Source: Pseudomonadota bacterium | GTDB taxonomy: Bacteria > Pseudomonadota > Gammaproteobacteria > Pseudomonadales > Oleiphilaceae | Direction: 5' to 3' | Length of the DNA: 64,000 nt | NCBI GenBank assembly: GCA_002747395.1 | Contig: PDPE01000040.1 | Span: 1 to 64,000, forward strand | Shown: piece by piece, positions 7,127 through 16,050 of the stretch | Numbering within the stretch: position 1 is the stretch's first letter | Layout of the letters: every line of letters begins with the position of its first letter | The notes under the pieces: model-generated | Databases searched by the model: none | The model's input: the letters and a program-made list of their open reading frames with translations, nothing else | What the model was told of the DNA's origin: nothing | Position numbers and translations under genes: made by a program

Positions 7127-9913
7127 ATGAATCAGTCTGATACAACCGGCTCTACAGCCACTACAGCCACCTCTCCCTCTTCGCCACTTGCCATCCTCGT
7201 TGACGGCTCATCGTATCTGTTTCGGGCATTCCATGCGCTCCCTCCGCTGACTACCTCAAAGGGCCAGCCCACGGGGGCGGTGCGTGGCGTGATTGCCATG
7301 TTGCGAAGGATGCAGCAGGATTATCCCAAAGCAAAAATAATCGTTATTTTTGATGCCAAAGGTAAGAATTTTCGACATGAGCTCTATGAGGATTACAAAG
7401 CCAATCGCCCACCCATGCCCGAAGAACTTCGGGAACAAATTGCACCTGTACATGAAATTATCAAGGCAATGGGGTTACCCCTGCTCGTCATTCCTGATGT
7501 CGAGGCAGACGATGTTATCGGCACCCTGGCCCACCAGGCCAGCCGACAGGGTATTGAAACGCTTGTTTCCACTGGCGACAAGGACATGGCGCAACTTGTC
7601 TCGCCGCACGTCATGCTGGTTAACACAATGGACAACTCACGACTGGATGAACAGGGTGTTTTCGACAAGTTTGGGGTTCGCCCGAATCAAATTGTCGATT
7701 ACCTCGCACTAATGGGAGACAAGGTAGACAATATTCCCGGAGTGCCAAAGTGCGGCCCCAGGACGGCGGTGAAATGGTTGACGGAATTCGGCTCACTGGA
7801 GGGCGTTATCGCCAATGCCGACAAGGTAAAGGGGAAAATCGGGGAAAACCTGCGCGCCAGCATAGCCTCCCTGCCCCTTTCCTACCGGCTCGCCACAATC
7901 AAAACGGACGTTGAACTTGAGCAAAACCTGGCTGATATCGAACCGGGTTCACCGGATACGACAAAGTTGCTTGAGCTGTTCAGGCAGCTTGAATTCAAGA
8001 GCTGGATAACCGGGTTGAGCGACTCGAAAAACCCGACCTCACCGCCCGCCAACGCCTCTTCCGATATGAAAGAACCCGGAGGCACACCTGAACCCGTTGC
8101 TACCATCCAGGCCGAGTATGAAACCATACTTACCCGAGACCACTTCGAGACCTGGCTGGCGGAACTCGACAAGGCCGAACTCTTCGCCTTCGATACAGAA
8201 ACCACCTCGCTGAACTATATGGAAGCCGAAATTGCAGGGGTATCATTTGCGATCACTCCGGGAAAGGCGGCCTACGTGCCCGTCGCACATGACTACCCGG
8301 GTGCGCCTGAACAACTGGATCGGGATTATGTTCTTCAGCAACTCAAGCCGTTGCTGGAAAGCGACAAACCCCGAATTATCGGTCAAAACCTGAAATATGA
8401 CCGCAATGTGCTGATCAAGTACGGTATCGTTCTTGGTGCCATCGCCCACGACACCATGCTGGAGTCCTACGTTCTCGATTCAACCGGAACCCGACATGAC
8501 ATGGACAGCCTGTCACTCAGGTATCTGGGGCACAACACCATTACCTTCGAGGATATTGCCGGAAAAGGTGCCAAACAACTTACCTTCAACCAGATCGAAC
8601 TGGATAAGGCGGCTCCCTATGCTGCTGAAGATGCCGATATTACCCTCAGGCTGCACCAGGTGTTGAACGAAAAACTGTCTCGTGACACGGCAAACCCCGT
8701 GTACCAGGATATTGAGCTTCCCCTGGTGAGCGTGCTCTCCAAAATTGAACATAACGGCGCAAAAATTGATGCCCGACTACTCCAGTCACACAGCATCCGC
8801 ATGGCAGAAAGGCTGAAGGAGCTGGAGAAAAAAGCCTTTGACCTGGCCGGGGAAGAATTTAATCCCGGTTCTCCCAAACAACTGCAATCTGTGTTTTATG
8901 AAAAGCTCGGATTCAGGGTTATCAAGAAAACGCCCAAAGGCCAGCCATCGACGGCAGAGCCCGTTTTGCAGGAACTTGCCCTTGAATATGAACTGCCCCG
9001 AATCATTCTGGAACACAGAAGCCTGAGCAAGCTCAAGTCAACCTATACCGACAGGTTGCCTGACCAGATCAACCCCGTCACCGGAAGAATACATACCTCC
9101 TATCACCAGGCGGTAACAGCAACAGGGCGGCTGTCCTCTTCGGACCCCAATTTGCAAAATATTCCCATCAGAACAGAAGAAGGCAGAAAAATACGTCAGG
9201 CCTTCGTTCCTCGCGAAGGCTGCAAGCTCATTGCAGCGGATTATTCCCAGATCGAACTGAGAATAATGGCCCACCTGTCCAAAGATGTCGGCCTGTTGCG
9301 TGCATTCGCCGAGGGCAAAGACATTCACAAGGCAACCGCTGGCGAAGTATTCTCCGTTGACGAAAGCGAAGTGACCGGAGACCAGCGCCGAAGTGCCAAA
9401 GCGATCAACTTTGGCCTTATTTATGGCATGTCCGACTTCGGGCTGAGTCGCCAGTTGAGCATAGATCGCGCCACGGCAAAAAGCTACATAGGCAGGTACT
9501 TTGACCGCTATCCCGGCGTATTGGACTATATGGAAAGAACGAAAAAAACCGCTCATGACCAGGGCTATGTGGAGACGTTATTTGGCAGAAAACTCTATTT
9601 GCCCGAGATCAATGCCAGAAACAAGATGCGCCAGCAGGCCGCAGAGCGCACGGCGATTAACGCTCCCATGCAAGGCAGCGCGGCTGATATTATCAAACGA
9701 GCCATGATTCTGGTAGATTCCTGGCTGACAGAAACAAAAACAGAGGCCAAAATTATCATGCAAGTACATGATGAACTGGTACTCGAAGTACCGGAACGGG
9801 ACGCTGGCAAAGTGAAACAGGAAATCGTTGAACTGATGGCCAAAGCGGCCAGGCTCGATGTCCCGTTACTGGTAGAAGCAGGAATCGGCAACAACTGGGA
9901 TGAGGCGCATTGA
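7127..9913 (+). CDS. polA: DNA polymerase I
   Basis: Repair and Okazaki-fragment processing polymerase, 928 residues, full length. The 5'-3' exonuclease domain covers about 1-310 (VDGSSYLFRAFHAL at the start, then EADDVIGTLA and GDKDMAQLV). The 3'-5' exonuclease domain covers about 340-530, with its metal motif DTETTSL near 356, so proofreading appears intact. The polymerase domain fills the rest, with motif A DYSQIELRIMAHLS, motif B RRSAKAINFGLIYG and motif C VHDEL. The N-terminus has a short Thr/Ser-rich lead (TTGSTATTATSPSS) before the conserved start. Confidence 0.97.
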   Translation: MNQSDTTGSTATTATSPSSPLAILVDGSSYLFRAFHALPPLTTSKGQPTGAVRGVIAMLRRMQQDYPKAKIIVIFDAKGKNFRHELYEDYKANRPPMPEELREQIAPVHEIIKAMGLPLLVIPDVEADDVIGTLAHQASRQGIETLVSTGDKDMAQLVSPHVMLVNTMDNSRLDEQGVFDKFGVRPNQIVDYLALMGDKVDNIPGVPKCGPRTAVKWLTEFGSLEGVIANADKVKGKIGENLRASIASLPLSYRLATIKTDVELEQNLADIEPGSPDTTKLLELFRQLEFKSWITGLSDSKNPTSPPANASSDMKEPGGTPEPVATIQAEYETILTRDHFETWLAELDKAELFAFDTETTSLNYMEAEIAGVSFAITPGKAAYVPVAHDYPGAPEQLDRDYVLQQLKPLLESDKPRIIGQNLKYDRNVLIKYGIVLGAIAHDTMLESYVLDSTGTRHDMDSLSLRYLGHNTITFEDIAGKGAKQLTFNQIELDKAAPYAAEDADITLRLHQVLNEKLSRDTANPVYQDIELPLVSVLSKIEHNGAKIDARLLQSHSIRMAERLKELEKKAFDLAGEEFNPGSPKQLQSVFYEKLGFRVIKKTPKGQPSTAEPVLQELALEYELPRIILEHRSLSKLKSTYTDRLPDQINPVTGRIHTSYHQAVTATGRLSSSDPNLQNIPIRTEEGRKIRQAFVPREGCKLIAADYSQIELRIMAHLSKDVGLLRAFAEGKDIHKATAGEVFSVDESEVTGDQRRSAKAINFGLIYGMSDFGLSRQLSIDRATAKSYIGRYFDRYPGVLDYMERTKKTAHDQGYVETLFGRKLYLPEINARNKMRQQAAERTAINAPMQGSAADIIKRAMILVDSWLTETKTEAKIIMQVHDELVLEVPERDAGKVKQEIVELMAKAARLDVPLLVEAGIGNNWDEAH

Positions 9914-10325
9914 CCCGCAAAACAGTCTGTAATAACGGAGCACGGTGCCGCCAAAATGTGACGCAGTGCAGGTTACGCCCATCTTCGTGAAGATAAGACT
10001 ATTTGCTCTACGAAAATTTTCGTATCATTGGCCCATACCATTAGTCCACTACAATTTCAACCCCTGTGCAATCAGGTAGACAAAAACCGGGCTACATACA
10101 GTGACTTCACTATATACAGAGGTTGATTTATGTAAGGGAACCGGGCCAGGCGCAAAAATTGGGCCACTTGAGGCACCAGACTGTTTCGTCGTTCCAAAAC
10201 AGGGTGGCAGGCATCGGTATTTTGGTATCCGAAATTCCTGAGAAGAAAAACAAGCGTACATGCCTTCATGTATAACAATACGACAGGACAAAATTCTAAA
10301 AACAAAACCAGATAAAGGAGCTATG
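9914..10325. other. Intergenic region downstream of polA
   Basis: 412 bp without a gene. It holds a short hairpin ATCTTC-gt-GAAGAT (9981-9994), a perfect 16-bp palindrome (10009-10024), and a second inverted repeat AGTGA-CT-TCACT (10100-10111) just before TATATACAG, a possible -10 area for the next gene. In enterics and pseudomonads a small RNA (Spot 42/ErsA) lies after polA. I see no convincing conserved core or terminator for one here. Confidence 0.4.
10009..10024. promoter_or_regulatory. Perfect 16-bp palindrome, candidate operator
   Basis: TACGAAAATTTTCGTA is its own reverse complement. It lies about 300 bp upstream of the acyl-ACP reductase-like gene and 96 bp after polA. A dimeric repressor site is the natural reading, but no regulator gene is adjacent. 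Confidence 0.4.
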
Positions 10326-12428
10326 ATGAAAACCGTTGTAAGCATCAGTTTAGGCCCCCAAAGCCTCGATTACGATTTCAATACTACCTTCCTTGGCCAG
10401 GAGTTTCGCCTGGTGCGTTTTGGCACAAACAAAAACCTGGATAAAGCTAAAAAACTCATTAAAGAGTGGGAAAACAAGGCAGATGCAATCGGTCTTGGTC
10501 TGGTGCGTGACCACCAGCGGGTTGGTGCCTACAATTTTGAACAAAAAAGCACAAAAGAACTGGAAGACCTGGTCACCAGGGTTCCGGTGACCTCGGGGGC
10601 GAACCTCAGGGAAATACTGCACGATTGGTCTATTCGGCATACGCAGATAGAAGTAGGCAAGATTTTCAGCAATACCCGTGTCCTCTTTTTCAGCGGAATG
10701 ACCAATTATCGAGCCGCTCGTGTGCTGTCGGAGTTCACTGAAAACCTGATGTTTGCAGATCCGGTTCTTCAAATGGGTATACCGAAGTTGCTGACCTCAT
10801 TGCACGCGCTGGAGCTGTACGCTTCAGGCAGTCACCAGCTGATGAAATGGAGAGCCCCTCACGTGCTTTCTCCATCAATCGCCCCCATCAAGGACTGGAA
10901 CCATTTTATTCTGCGACGGGCAATGCAAAAAGCAGACGTTATTGTCGGGCGCTATGATGAACTTGAACCATTCGGACTCGAAGAACTGGCAGGCAAAACC
11001 GTTCTGACTTCGACAATATCTGAAGAACGCCTGAAAGCCCTGGGCGAAAAAGGCGTCGATATGGTTATCGACTATACGCCCCAGTTGTGTGATGAAGTGG
11101 TTGGTATCAATGTGATCGAAGCAATGATTTATGCCGCTCTGGGCAAAGACAGAGGCGAAGTCACCGATGACGACCTGCTGGAAATCATTACGGATCTGGG
11201 TATTGAGCCCCGTATTCTCTATCCAAACGGCACCAAGAAAAAGGCACGTTTTGCTTTTGTTATCCATCCGCTGTCACAACGATACCTGCAAAACCAGAAG
11301 CCATTGGATACCGTTGCCAAGTATGCACCCAAGATGGTAATGAATACGGTTGAAAAACTCATCGCTTACTCACCACCTTTTGTTTATTCAAAGGTCACCG
11401 GTATCAAATCACCCACGGGAGCCGAAGCGGAAGGCTGGCTGATCACCGTTGGCGGCACTCCCAAAGAAATTATGGCACACAGCCCCGAATTTACCTATCG
11501 CCGGCTGCTTGCCGCTGCCCGCATGGCGAAAAGAATGGGTGCCCAGATAATGGGCCTCGGCGCATTCACCAAAGTAGTGGGCGATGCCGGGGTCACTGTC
11601 GCAAAACGGGCACCGCTGCCCATCACCACAGGCAATAGCTACAGTGCTTCAGGAGCTCTGTGGGCCGCGAAGGACGCGCTGGATCGCCTCGGTATGTTGC
11701 ATATCGGCGAGAGTGGCAAGGTGCACGGAAAGGCCATGGTAGTGGGCGCAACCGGGGCCATAGGTTCAGTCTGTGCTCGCCTGCTGGCCAAGGCGTTTGA
11801 CGAAGTCTATATGGCTGCTCCCGAGAGCGCAAAACTGCTGGCACTCAAAGAGCAAATAGAAGACGAAACGCCTGAAGCAAAGGTATTTATATCCACCGAG
11901 GCGAACAAGAATCTTTCTGATATGGACATGGTTGTGACGGCCACATCGGGCGCTGGCAAGAAAATCCTGGACATCATGAGAGTCAAGCCTGGCTGCGTTA
12001 TCACGGATGTTGCTCGACCCCTTGATATTCCGGCCAGCGATGTTGCCAAACGGCCCGATGTACTGGTTATCGAGTCCGGTGAAATCGAACTGCCAAGCAA
12101 TGTTCGAATGAAGGATATCGGTTTACCACCCAACGTGGTATACGCCTGCCTGGCTGAAACCATTGTTCTGGCACTTGAGGGCAGGTTCGAAAACTTCACC
12201 CTGGGCAGAAATATCGAATGGAAAAAAGTCCGGGATATTTACAAGATGGGGCTGAAGCACGGTATGAAACTGGCGTCCATATCCGGCGTTAACGGCGTTT
12301 ACTCGGATGAGGACCTGGAAAATGTGCGCAAACTGGCACTGGAGAAGCGACATGAAATGGGCATAGAAATCGCGACCGAAGCACCCAGAAAGACTGCAAC
12401 CCTGGTATCGGTAACAAAGGCGGGCTGA
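10326..12428 (+). CDS. Two-part protein with C-terminal acyl-ACP reductase-like (COG5322) domain
   Basis: A 700-residue cytoplasmic protein. The C-terminal half (about 380-690) aligns by eye with cyanobacterial long-chain acyl-ACP reductase: a GAFTKVV stretch near 411, TTGNSYSAS near 433, a Rossmann nucleotide motif GATGAIGS near 474-481, and YACLAETIVLALEG with Cys608 where the cyanobacterial enzyme has its thioester-forming Cys (MFACFAEA), followed by FTLGRN. NAD(P)H-dependent reduction of an acyl thioester to aldehyde is therefore possible. The first 340 residues are an alpha/beta region I do not recognise; cyanobacterial reductases lack it (about 340 residues in total). I chose the ATG at 10326, five bases after AAGGAG; an ATG at 10323 is adjacent. 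A dehydrogenase on another substrate remains possible. Confidence 0.65.
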   Translation: MKTVVSISLGPQSLDYDFNTTFLGQEFRLVRFGTNKNLDKAKKLIKEWENKADAIGLGLVRDHQRVGAYNFEQKSTKELEDLVTRVPVTSGANLREILHDWSIRHTQIEVGKIFSNTRVLFFSGMTNYRAARVLSEFTENLMFADPVLQMGIPKLLTSLHALELYASGSHQLMKWRAPHVLSPSIAPIKDWNHFILRRAMQKADVIVGRYDELEPFGLEELAGKTVLTSTISEERLKALGEKGVDMVIDYTPQLCDEVVGINVIEAMIYAALGKDRGEVTDDDLLEIITDLGIEPRILYPNGTKKKARFAFVIHPLSQRYLQNQKPLDTVAKYAPKMVMNTVEKLIAYSPPFVYSKVTGIKSPTGAEAEGWLITVGGTPKEIMAHSPEFTYRRLLAAARMAKRMGAQIMGLGAFTKVVGDAGVTVAKRAPLPITTGNSYSASGALWAAKDALDRLGMLHIGESGKVHGKAMVVGATGAIGSVCARLLAKAFDEVYMAAPESAKLLALKEQIEDETPEAKVFISTEANKNLSDMDMVVTATSGAGKKILDIMRVKPGCVITDVARPLDIPASDVAKRPDVLVIESGEIELPSNVRMKDIGLPPNVVYACLAETIVLALEGRFENFTLGRNIEWKKVRDIYKMGLKHGMKLASISGVNGVYSDEDLENVRKLALEKRHEMGIEIATEAPRKTATLVSVTKAG

Positions 12429-12738
12429 CCTGAAACATACCGAATTCAGGAGTTGGGGCCCGGATTGCAGGCTCCATTGAAAAACGGCGGACATATCCTG
12501 TCCGCCTGACTTCGGCACCGGTGATTTCTCCACAGGGTCGGGGCTGCCTTGCAGCTGAAAACAGCCAGAAGTAGCCCTTGCCAACCTGTTCACCTCACCT
12601 TCAGAACGGCAGACCCTGTCTGAAAGGGTGCTCTTGCAAGACGCTCCCTCAAAAAAGCCTTATTTTTTTCCGGTTTTTGAGCTATAAATAAACCCACACT
12701 GATTCCCCGAACCTGATTAATGGAAAATACCAACTGCC
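12429..12738. other. Intergenic region with hairpin before the ECF sigma gene
   Basis: 310 bp without a gene. A perfect hairpin GGCGGACA-tatcc-TGTCCGCC (12486-12506) lies 58 bp after the reductase-like gene. It has no T-run and may be a weak terminator or mRNA 3' stabiliser. An A/T-rich part with TATAAA near 12685 could hold the promoter of the sigma factor gene. Confidence 0.4.
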
Positions 12739-13287
12739 ATGGACAGAGTAGAAACGTTATTAAAACAATGGTCTGAAGGAAATGACGCAGCCAAAAATGA
12801 ACTGGTTTCCCTGTTGTATCCAGAGCTTCGAAAGGCAGCGCATTATCAGTTTTCCAAAGAAAAGGTCAACCACACCATGCAGGCGACAGCCCTGGTCAAT
12901 GAAGCCTATGAAAAACTTATCAAGGTGAATGCCGAATGGCAGGGAAAGACTCACTTTCTTAACCTGTCTGCCAAAATCATGCGACAAATACTGGTGGACT
13001 TTGCTCGCAGCAAAAACCGGCACAAGCGGGGGGGCGATTTGCTCAAGGTAACGCTTGTCGAGAGCAGCGCTCACACAAACGAAGATGATCTGGATATAAT
13101 GGCTCTGGATGAAGCGCTGAAAGTGCTTGAAAAAAGAGACGCCGTTGCGGCCAGCATGATAGAACAGAGAGCTTTTGCCGGCATGACCAATCAACAGATC
13201 GCAGATGCCCAGAGTGTCTCTATCGCCACAGTGGAACGAAAAATACAATTTGCCAAAGCCTGGCTGTATCGACAACTGGACACCTGA
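12739..13287 (+). CDS. ECF-type RNA polymerase sigma factor
   Basis: A 182-residue sigma-70 family factor of the extracytoplasmic-function group that often lies beside Ser/Thr kinase genes. Region 2 spans about 20-95 (LVNEAYEKL, then FLNLSAKIMRQILVDFAR) and ends with the basic RHKRGGD typical of this group. Region 4 near 130-180 has a helix-turn-helix (MTNQQIADAQSVSIATVERK). No anti-sigma factor is adjacent. Instead a Ser/Thr kinase lies tail to tail, six bases away. Activation through phosphorylation is the inference. The ribosome binding site is weak (GGAAA, 14 bases before the ATG). Confidence 0.87.
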   Translation: MDRVETLLKQWSEGNDAAKNELVSLLYPELRKAAHYQFSKEKVNHTMQATALVNEAYEKLIKVNAEWQGKTHFLNLSAKIMRQILVDFARSKNRHKRGGDLLKVTLVESSAHTNEDDLDIMALDEALKVLEKRDAVAASMIEQRAFAGMTNQQIADAQSVSIATVERKIQFAKAWLYRQLDT

Positions 13288-13293
13288 CAAGTA

Positions 13294-14322
13294 TCAAGAG
13301 CTTACAGATTGAACCAGTAATGGCAAATTGTGCAGAATGTCACTCAGGTTCCGAGGGCGCTTGTCAGGATTTTTCTGCATGAGAAAGGACAGAAATCGAT
13401 CAATGTAGTGGTTCAACTCAGGGTTTATTTTGGAAGCGGCCAAAGGCTCGGTTTTAAGCACGCTTTGCTGCATGTCGTAAAAATTTTTTCCGGAAAAAGG
13501 CAGCCTGCCGGTCAGCAGCTCATAGAGAATCACTCCAAGCGACCACATATCCGCACGATAATCGACCCCCTTGCCAACCCATTGCTCCGGCGACATATAA
13601 GCGGGCGAACCCAACCTGACACCCGTCGCGGTCAGGGTAGAAGCAGCATCTTTTGCAATACCAAAATCGATTATCTTGATGACACCCTCTTCCAGCATCA
13701 CATTTGATGGCTTCACGTCCCTGTGACAAATCCCCTTGTCATGCGCACACCTGAGGCCGCGACATATCTGCTCAAAAATATGAAATGCCTGAGAAATCGT
13801 CAGTCTGTATTCACTCAGAATATCTGAAAGAACCCGGCCATCACAATAATCCATCAGCAAATAGGGTACGTTGTCCGAACTGGTAAAAAAACCGTGCATA
13901 CGATTAATGTTGGGATGGATCAACTGCTGGGTCACTTCTGCTTCTTTTTTAAATCGGGTCAGAATTTCACTGTCTTCACAGAAGATCAGTGGCAGGCACT
14001 TGATCGCATATTCCTTGCCCCATTCGTTCACCACTTTGTACACCTCACCGGTCGCCCCCCGACCGAGCAACCCGAGGACTCGATAATCATCGATGTGATC
14101 ATCATGTGAAAAGGTTTTTGGCGTATTTTCACCTTCCAGCCAGCCTTTTTCGACAGTAATGTCGTTTGCCGACAGCAACTCCCGAACCTCGGCCAGTAAA
14201 GCGTTATCGTCACCACATTCTGATTGTAAATAGGCTTCCTGCTCATCCCCCTGCATGGCCGATGCTGCAGTAAAAACCTCCTCAAGTTTGCACCATCTTT
14301 CTTCTTCCGATAACCCGCTCAT
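13294..14322 (-). CDS. Serine/threonine protein kinase
   Basis: A 342-residue Hanks-type kinase without membrane segment or sensor domain. Residues 1-75 form the short helical lead found on kinases paired with such sigma factors (YLQSECGDDNALLAEVRELL). The kinase domain spans about 78-335: glycine loop GRGATGEVYK, AIKCL lysine, catalytic HRDVKPSNVML, DFG, activation segment ending SPAYMSPEQW, and DMWSLGVILYELLTG. All catalytic residues are present. The gene starts after AAGGAA and converges on the ECF sigma gene with six bases between stops, so the two could be controlled by opposing transcription. Confidence 0.92.
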   Translation of the reverse strand: MSGLSEEERWCKLEEVFTAASAMQGDEQEAYLQSECGDDNALLAEVRELLSANDITVEKGWLEGENTPKTFSHDDHIDDYRVLGLLGRGATGEVYKVVNEWGKEYAIKCLPLIFCEDSEILTRFKKEAEVTQQLIHPNINRMHGFFTSSDNVPYLLMDYCDGRVLSDILSEYRLTISQAFHIFEQICRGLRCAHDKGICHRDVKPSNVMLEEGVIKIIDFGIAKDAASTLTATGVRLGSPAYMSPEQWVGKGVDYRADMWSLGVILYELLTGRLPFSGKNFYDMQQSVLKTEPLAASKINPELNHYIDRFLSFLMQKNPDKRPRNLSDILHNLPLLVQSVSS

Positions 14323-14585
14323 TTATACACTTCCTTCTTAATTCCACCTGACAGGATTCTATACGATTATTCACTACTATCCAGTAGTGACACCCGACAT
14401 CCGGTGAAGTTCAAACCTGAAAACCCTGGTGAAATGAATCGCAGAGTAGCAATTGAAAAATTTGCATCCAGTCACGCCAAATGACGACAGTTTATGTCGC
14501 TTTACTGATTATTCTTATTATCAGGAGGATCAGAAACCATCCTCTGTCTAACCTCGTTTTGGCCTGATAAAACCGGAGAAAGAGA

Positions 14586-14729
14586 ATGTTCAGAGTAAAT
14601 GCCTTTACCCAAAAAGGGATTAAATACAGGTTCCGGGTACAGGGGAACACCATTGCCGAAGTTCACCGGATCATTGATGAAATATTCAAGGGAAAAGCGA
14701 TGAGATTGGTGCTGGTTGAACCCGTATGA
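14586..14729 (+). CDS. Small hypothetical protein, 47 residues
   Basis: A short frame begins MFRVNAFTQKGIKYRFRV and ends LVLVEPV. It is preceded by CCGGAGAAAGAG, a good ribosome binding site seven bases before the ATG. The predicted product is a basic beta-alpha-beta peptide (HRIIDEIFKGKAM in the helix), with no signal peptide. I do not recognise a family. The spacing and codon use look like a real gene, but the length makes this uncertain. Confidence 0.42.
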   Translation: MFRVNAFTQKGIKYRFRVQGNTIAEVHRIIDEIFKGKAMRLVLVEPV

Positions 14730-14759
14730 ACCTGCATAAAAAAGAACCCGAAAGGAATG

Positions 14760-14788
14760 CGGGAGCCACCTGATTCAGTTGGCTCCCG
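14760..14788. terminator. Hairpin between the small gene and alcohol dehydrogenase
   Basis: CGGGAGCCA and TGGCTCCCG pair across an 11-nt loop, between two convergent genes. On the minus strand a T-rich stretch follows after a further 17 bases, so it may end the dehydrogenase transcript. Confidence 0.5.
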
Positions 14789-14841
14789 GCAGCCCGAAAA
14801 ACAGAAAGCCGGATTTTCCTTCCAGATAGACCGGCCCCGGT

Positions 14842-16050
14842 TCAGACCAGCATTTTCCGGATCAAACGCTCGCATGTAGCCTGATCCATGTACTTGGGTA
14901 CAGGATAATTCAAATGGGCTTCTTTCAATGCTGATTTTGCAATCGCGGGAATATCGTTTTCCTTGAGTGCTTCCAGTTTTTCCGGAATATCATACTCTTT
15001 CAACAAGGAGCGAATATGATCAATAAATTTCTGAGCCAATTCCTGATGGCTTTCCTTACCTGTTGACAAACCGCTTACTTCTGCCAGGTCTGCCAATCGG
15101 CCAATAATATTTTCTTTCGAATAGTCAAGAACGTAAGGCAGAACAATCGCATTACCCAAGCCATGGGGGGTCTTGTAGTAAGCACCAAAGTTATGCGATA
15201 TCGCATGCACATAACCCAGACTCGCCTTGGTAAACGCCAGACCTGCGTAATAGGATGCCAGAGCCATATTGTGTCTCGCTTTGACGTTACTGCCATCTTT
15301 TACTGCGACAGACAGGTTCTGCATAATGAGTCGGGTTGCGGCTACCGCATAAGAGTCCGTCTCTGGTGTGGCATTCATGGAAATGTAGGCCTCAACCGCA
15401 TGGGTCAGTGCATCCATACCTGTCGCTGAAGTTACAGCCGGTGGCAATCCCAACATTAACGCCGCATCCAAAGCCGCCGACATTGGCACCAGCTTGGGGT
15501 CTACCAATGGTGTTTTGTGATGTGTATCGGGCTCTGAAACAACGGCGGCGACAGTCACTTCAGAACCGGTACCCGCTGTGGTAGGAATGGCAAACAGGGG
15601 GGCAGGAGTTGTCCATACCTTAAACAATCCGGCCAGTTTGGCAACCGGGCGATGATTGGTTACCCTTGCGGCAATGACCTTGGCACAATCGATTGGCGAA
15701 CCGCCTCCTACAGCCAGAACGGCTTCGCAACCGTTATTTTTGTAAATTTTCAAACCGGATTCAACCTGATCATAAGTGGGGTCAGGCAGGACACCATCAT
15801 AAATGACAAACTCTACACCATTTTTCGTCAGCGTATCTTGAATTTTTTTCAGTATCCCCAACTTCACCAGCATTTGATCCGTCACGATCAGTATTTTCTT
15901 CGTGCCCATTTGTGCGATTGACTCACATAATTCCAGAGAAGAATCCTCTCCCATAAACAAGGTGGGCTTGGGCATGGGTATGACTTTGGCAGCAACCTTG
16001 AGTGCTCCCATATATGCTTTGTAACCTTTAACCTGAAGTGAAAATAGCAT
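14842..16050 (-). CDS. Iron-containing alcohol dehydrogenase
   Basis: A 402-residue group III NAD(P)-dependent alcohol dehydrogenase. The nucleotide-binding motif GGGSPIDCAK (about 118-127) and the iron region TTAGTGSEVT are intact. The metal ligands are expected in GMDALTHAVEAY and in HAISHNFGAYYKTPHG, where the His residues are present. The protein has about 20 residues more at the N-terminus than the shortest family members. The ATG follows AAGGGA. The substrate cannot be read from sequence; reduction of fatty aldehyde to fatty alcohol would fit the acyl-ACP reductase-like gene and WS/DGAT in this window (inference). Confidence 0.88.
   Translation of the reverse strand: MLFSLQVKGYKAYMGALKVAAKVIPMPKPTLFMGEDSSLELCESIAQMGTKKILIVTDQMLVKLGILKKIQDTLTKNGVEFVIYDGVLPDPTYDQVESGLKIYKNNGCEAVLAVGGGSPIDCAKVIAARVTNHRPVAKLAGLFKVWTTPAPLFAIPTTAGTGSEVTVAAVVSEPDTHHKTPLVDPKLVPMSAALDAALMLGLPPAVTSATGMDALTHAVEAYISMNATPETDSYAVAATRLIMQNLSVAVKDGSNVKARHNMALASYYAGLAFTKASLGYVHAISHNFGAYYKTPHGLGNAIVLPYVLDYSKENIIGRLADLAEVSGLSTGKESHQELAQKFIDHIRSLLKEYDIPEKLEALKENDIPAIAKSALKEAHLNYPVPKYMDQATCERLIRKMLV

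Noticed and set aside
9914..10325. Spot 42/ErsA-type small RNA after polA
   Set aside because: No recognisable conserved core and no terminator with T-run in the gap.
12760..13290. Minus-strand open frame of 176 codons
   Set aside because: Antisense to the ECF sigma gene; composition (Phe/His/Cys-rich) is that of a shadow frame.
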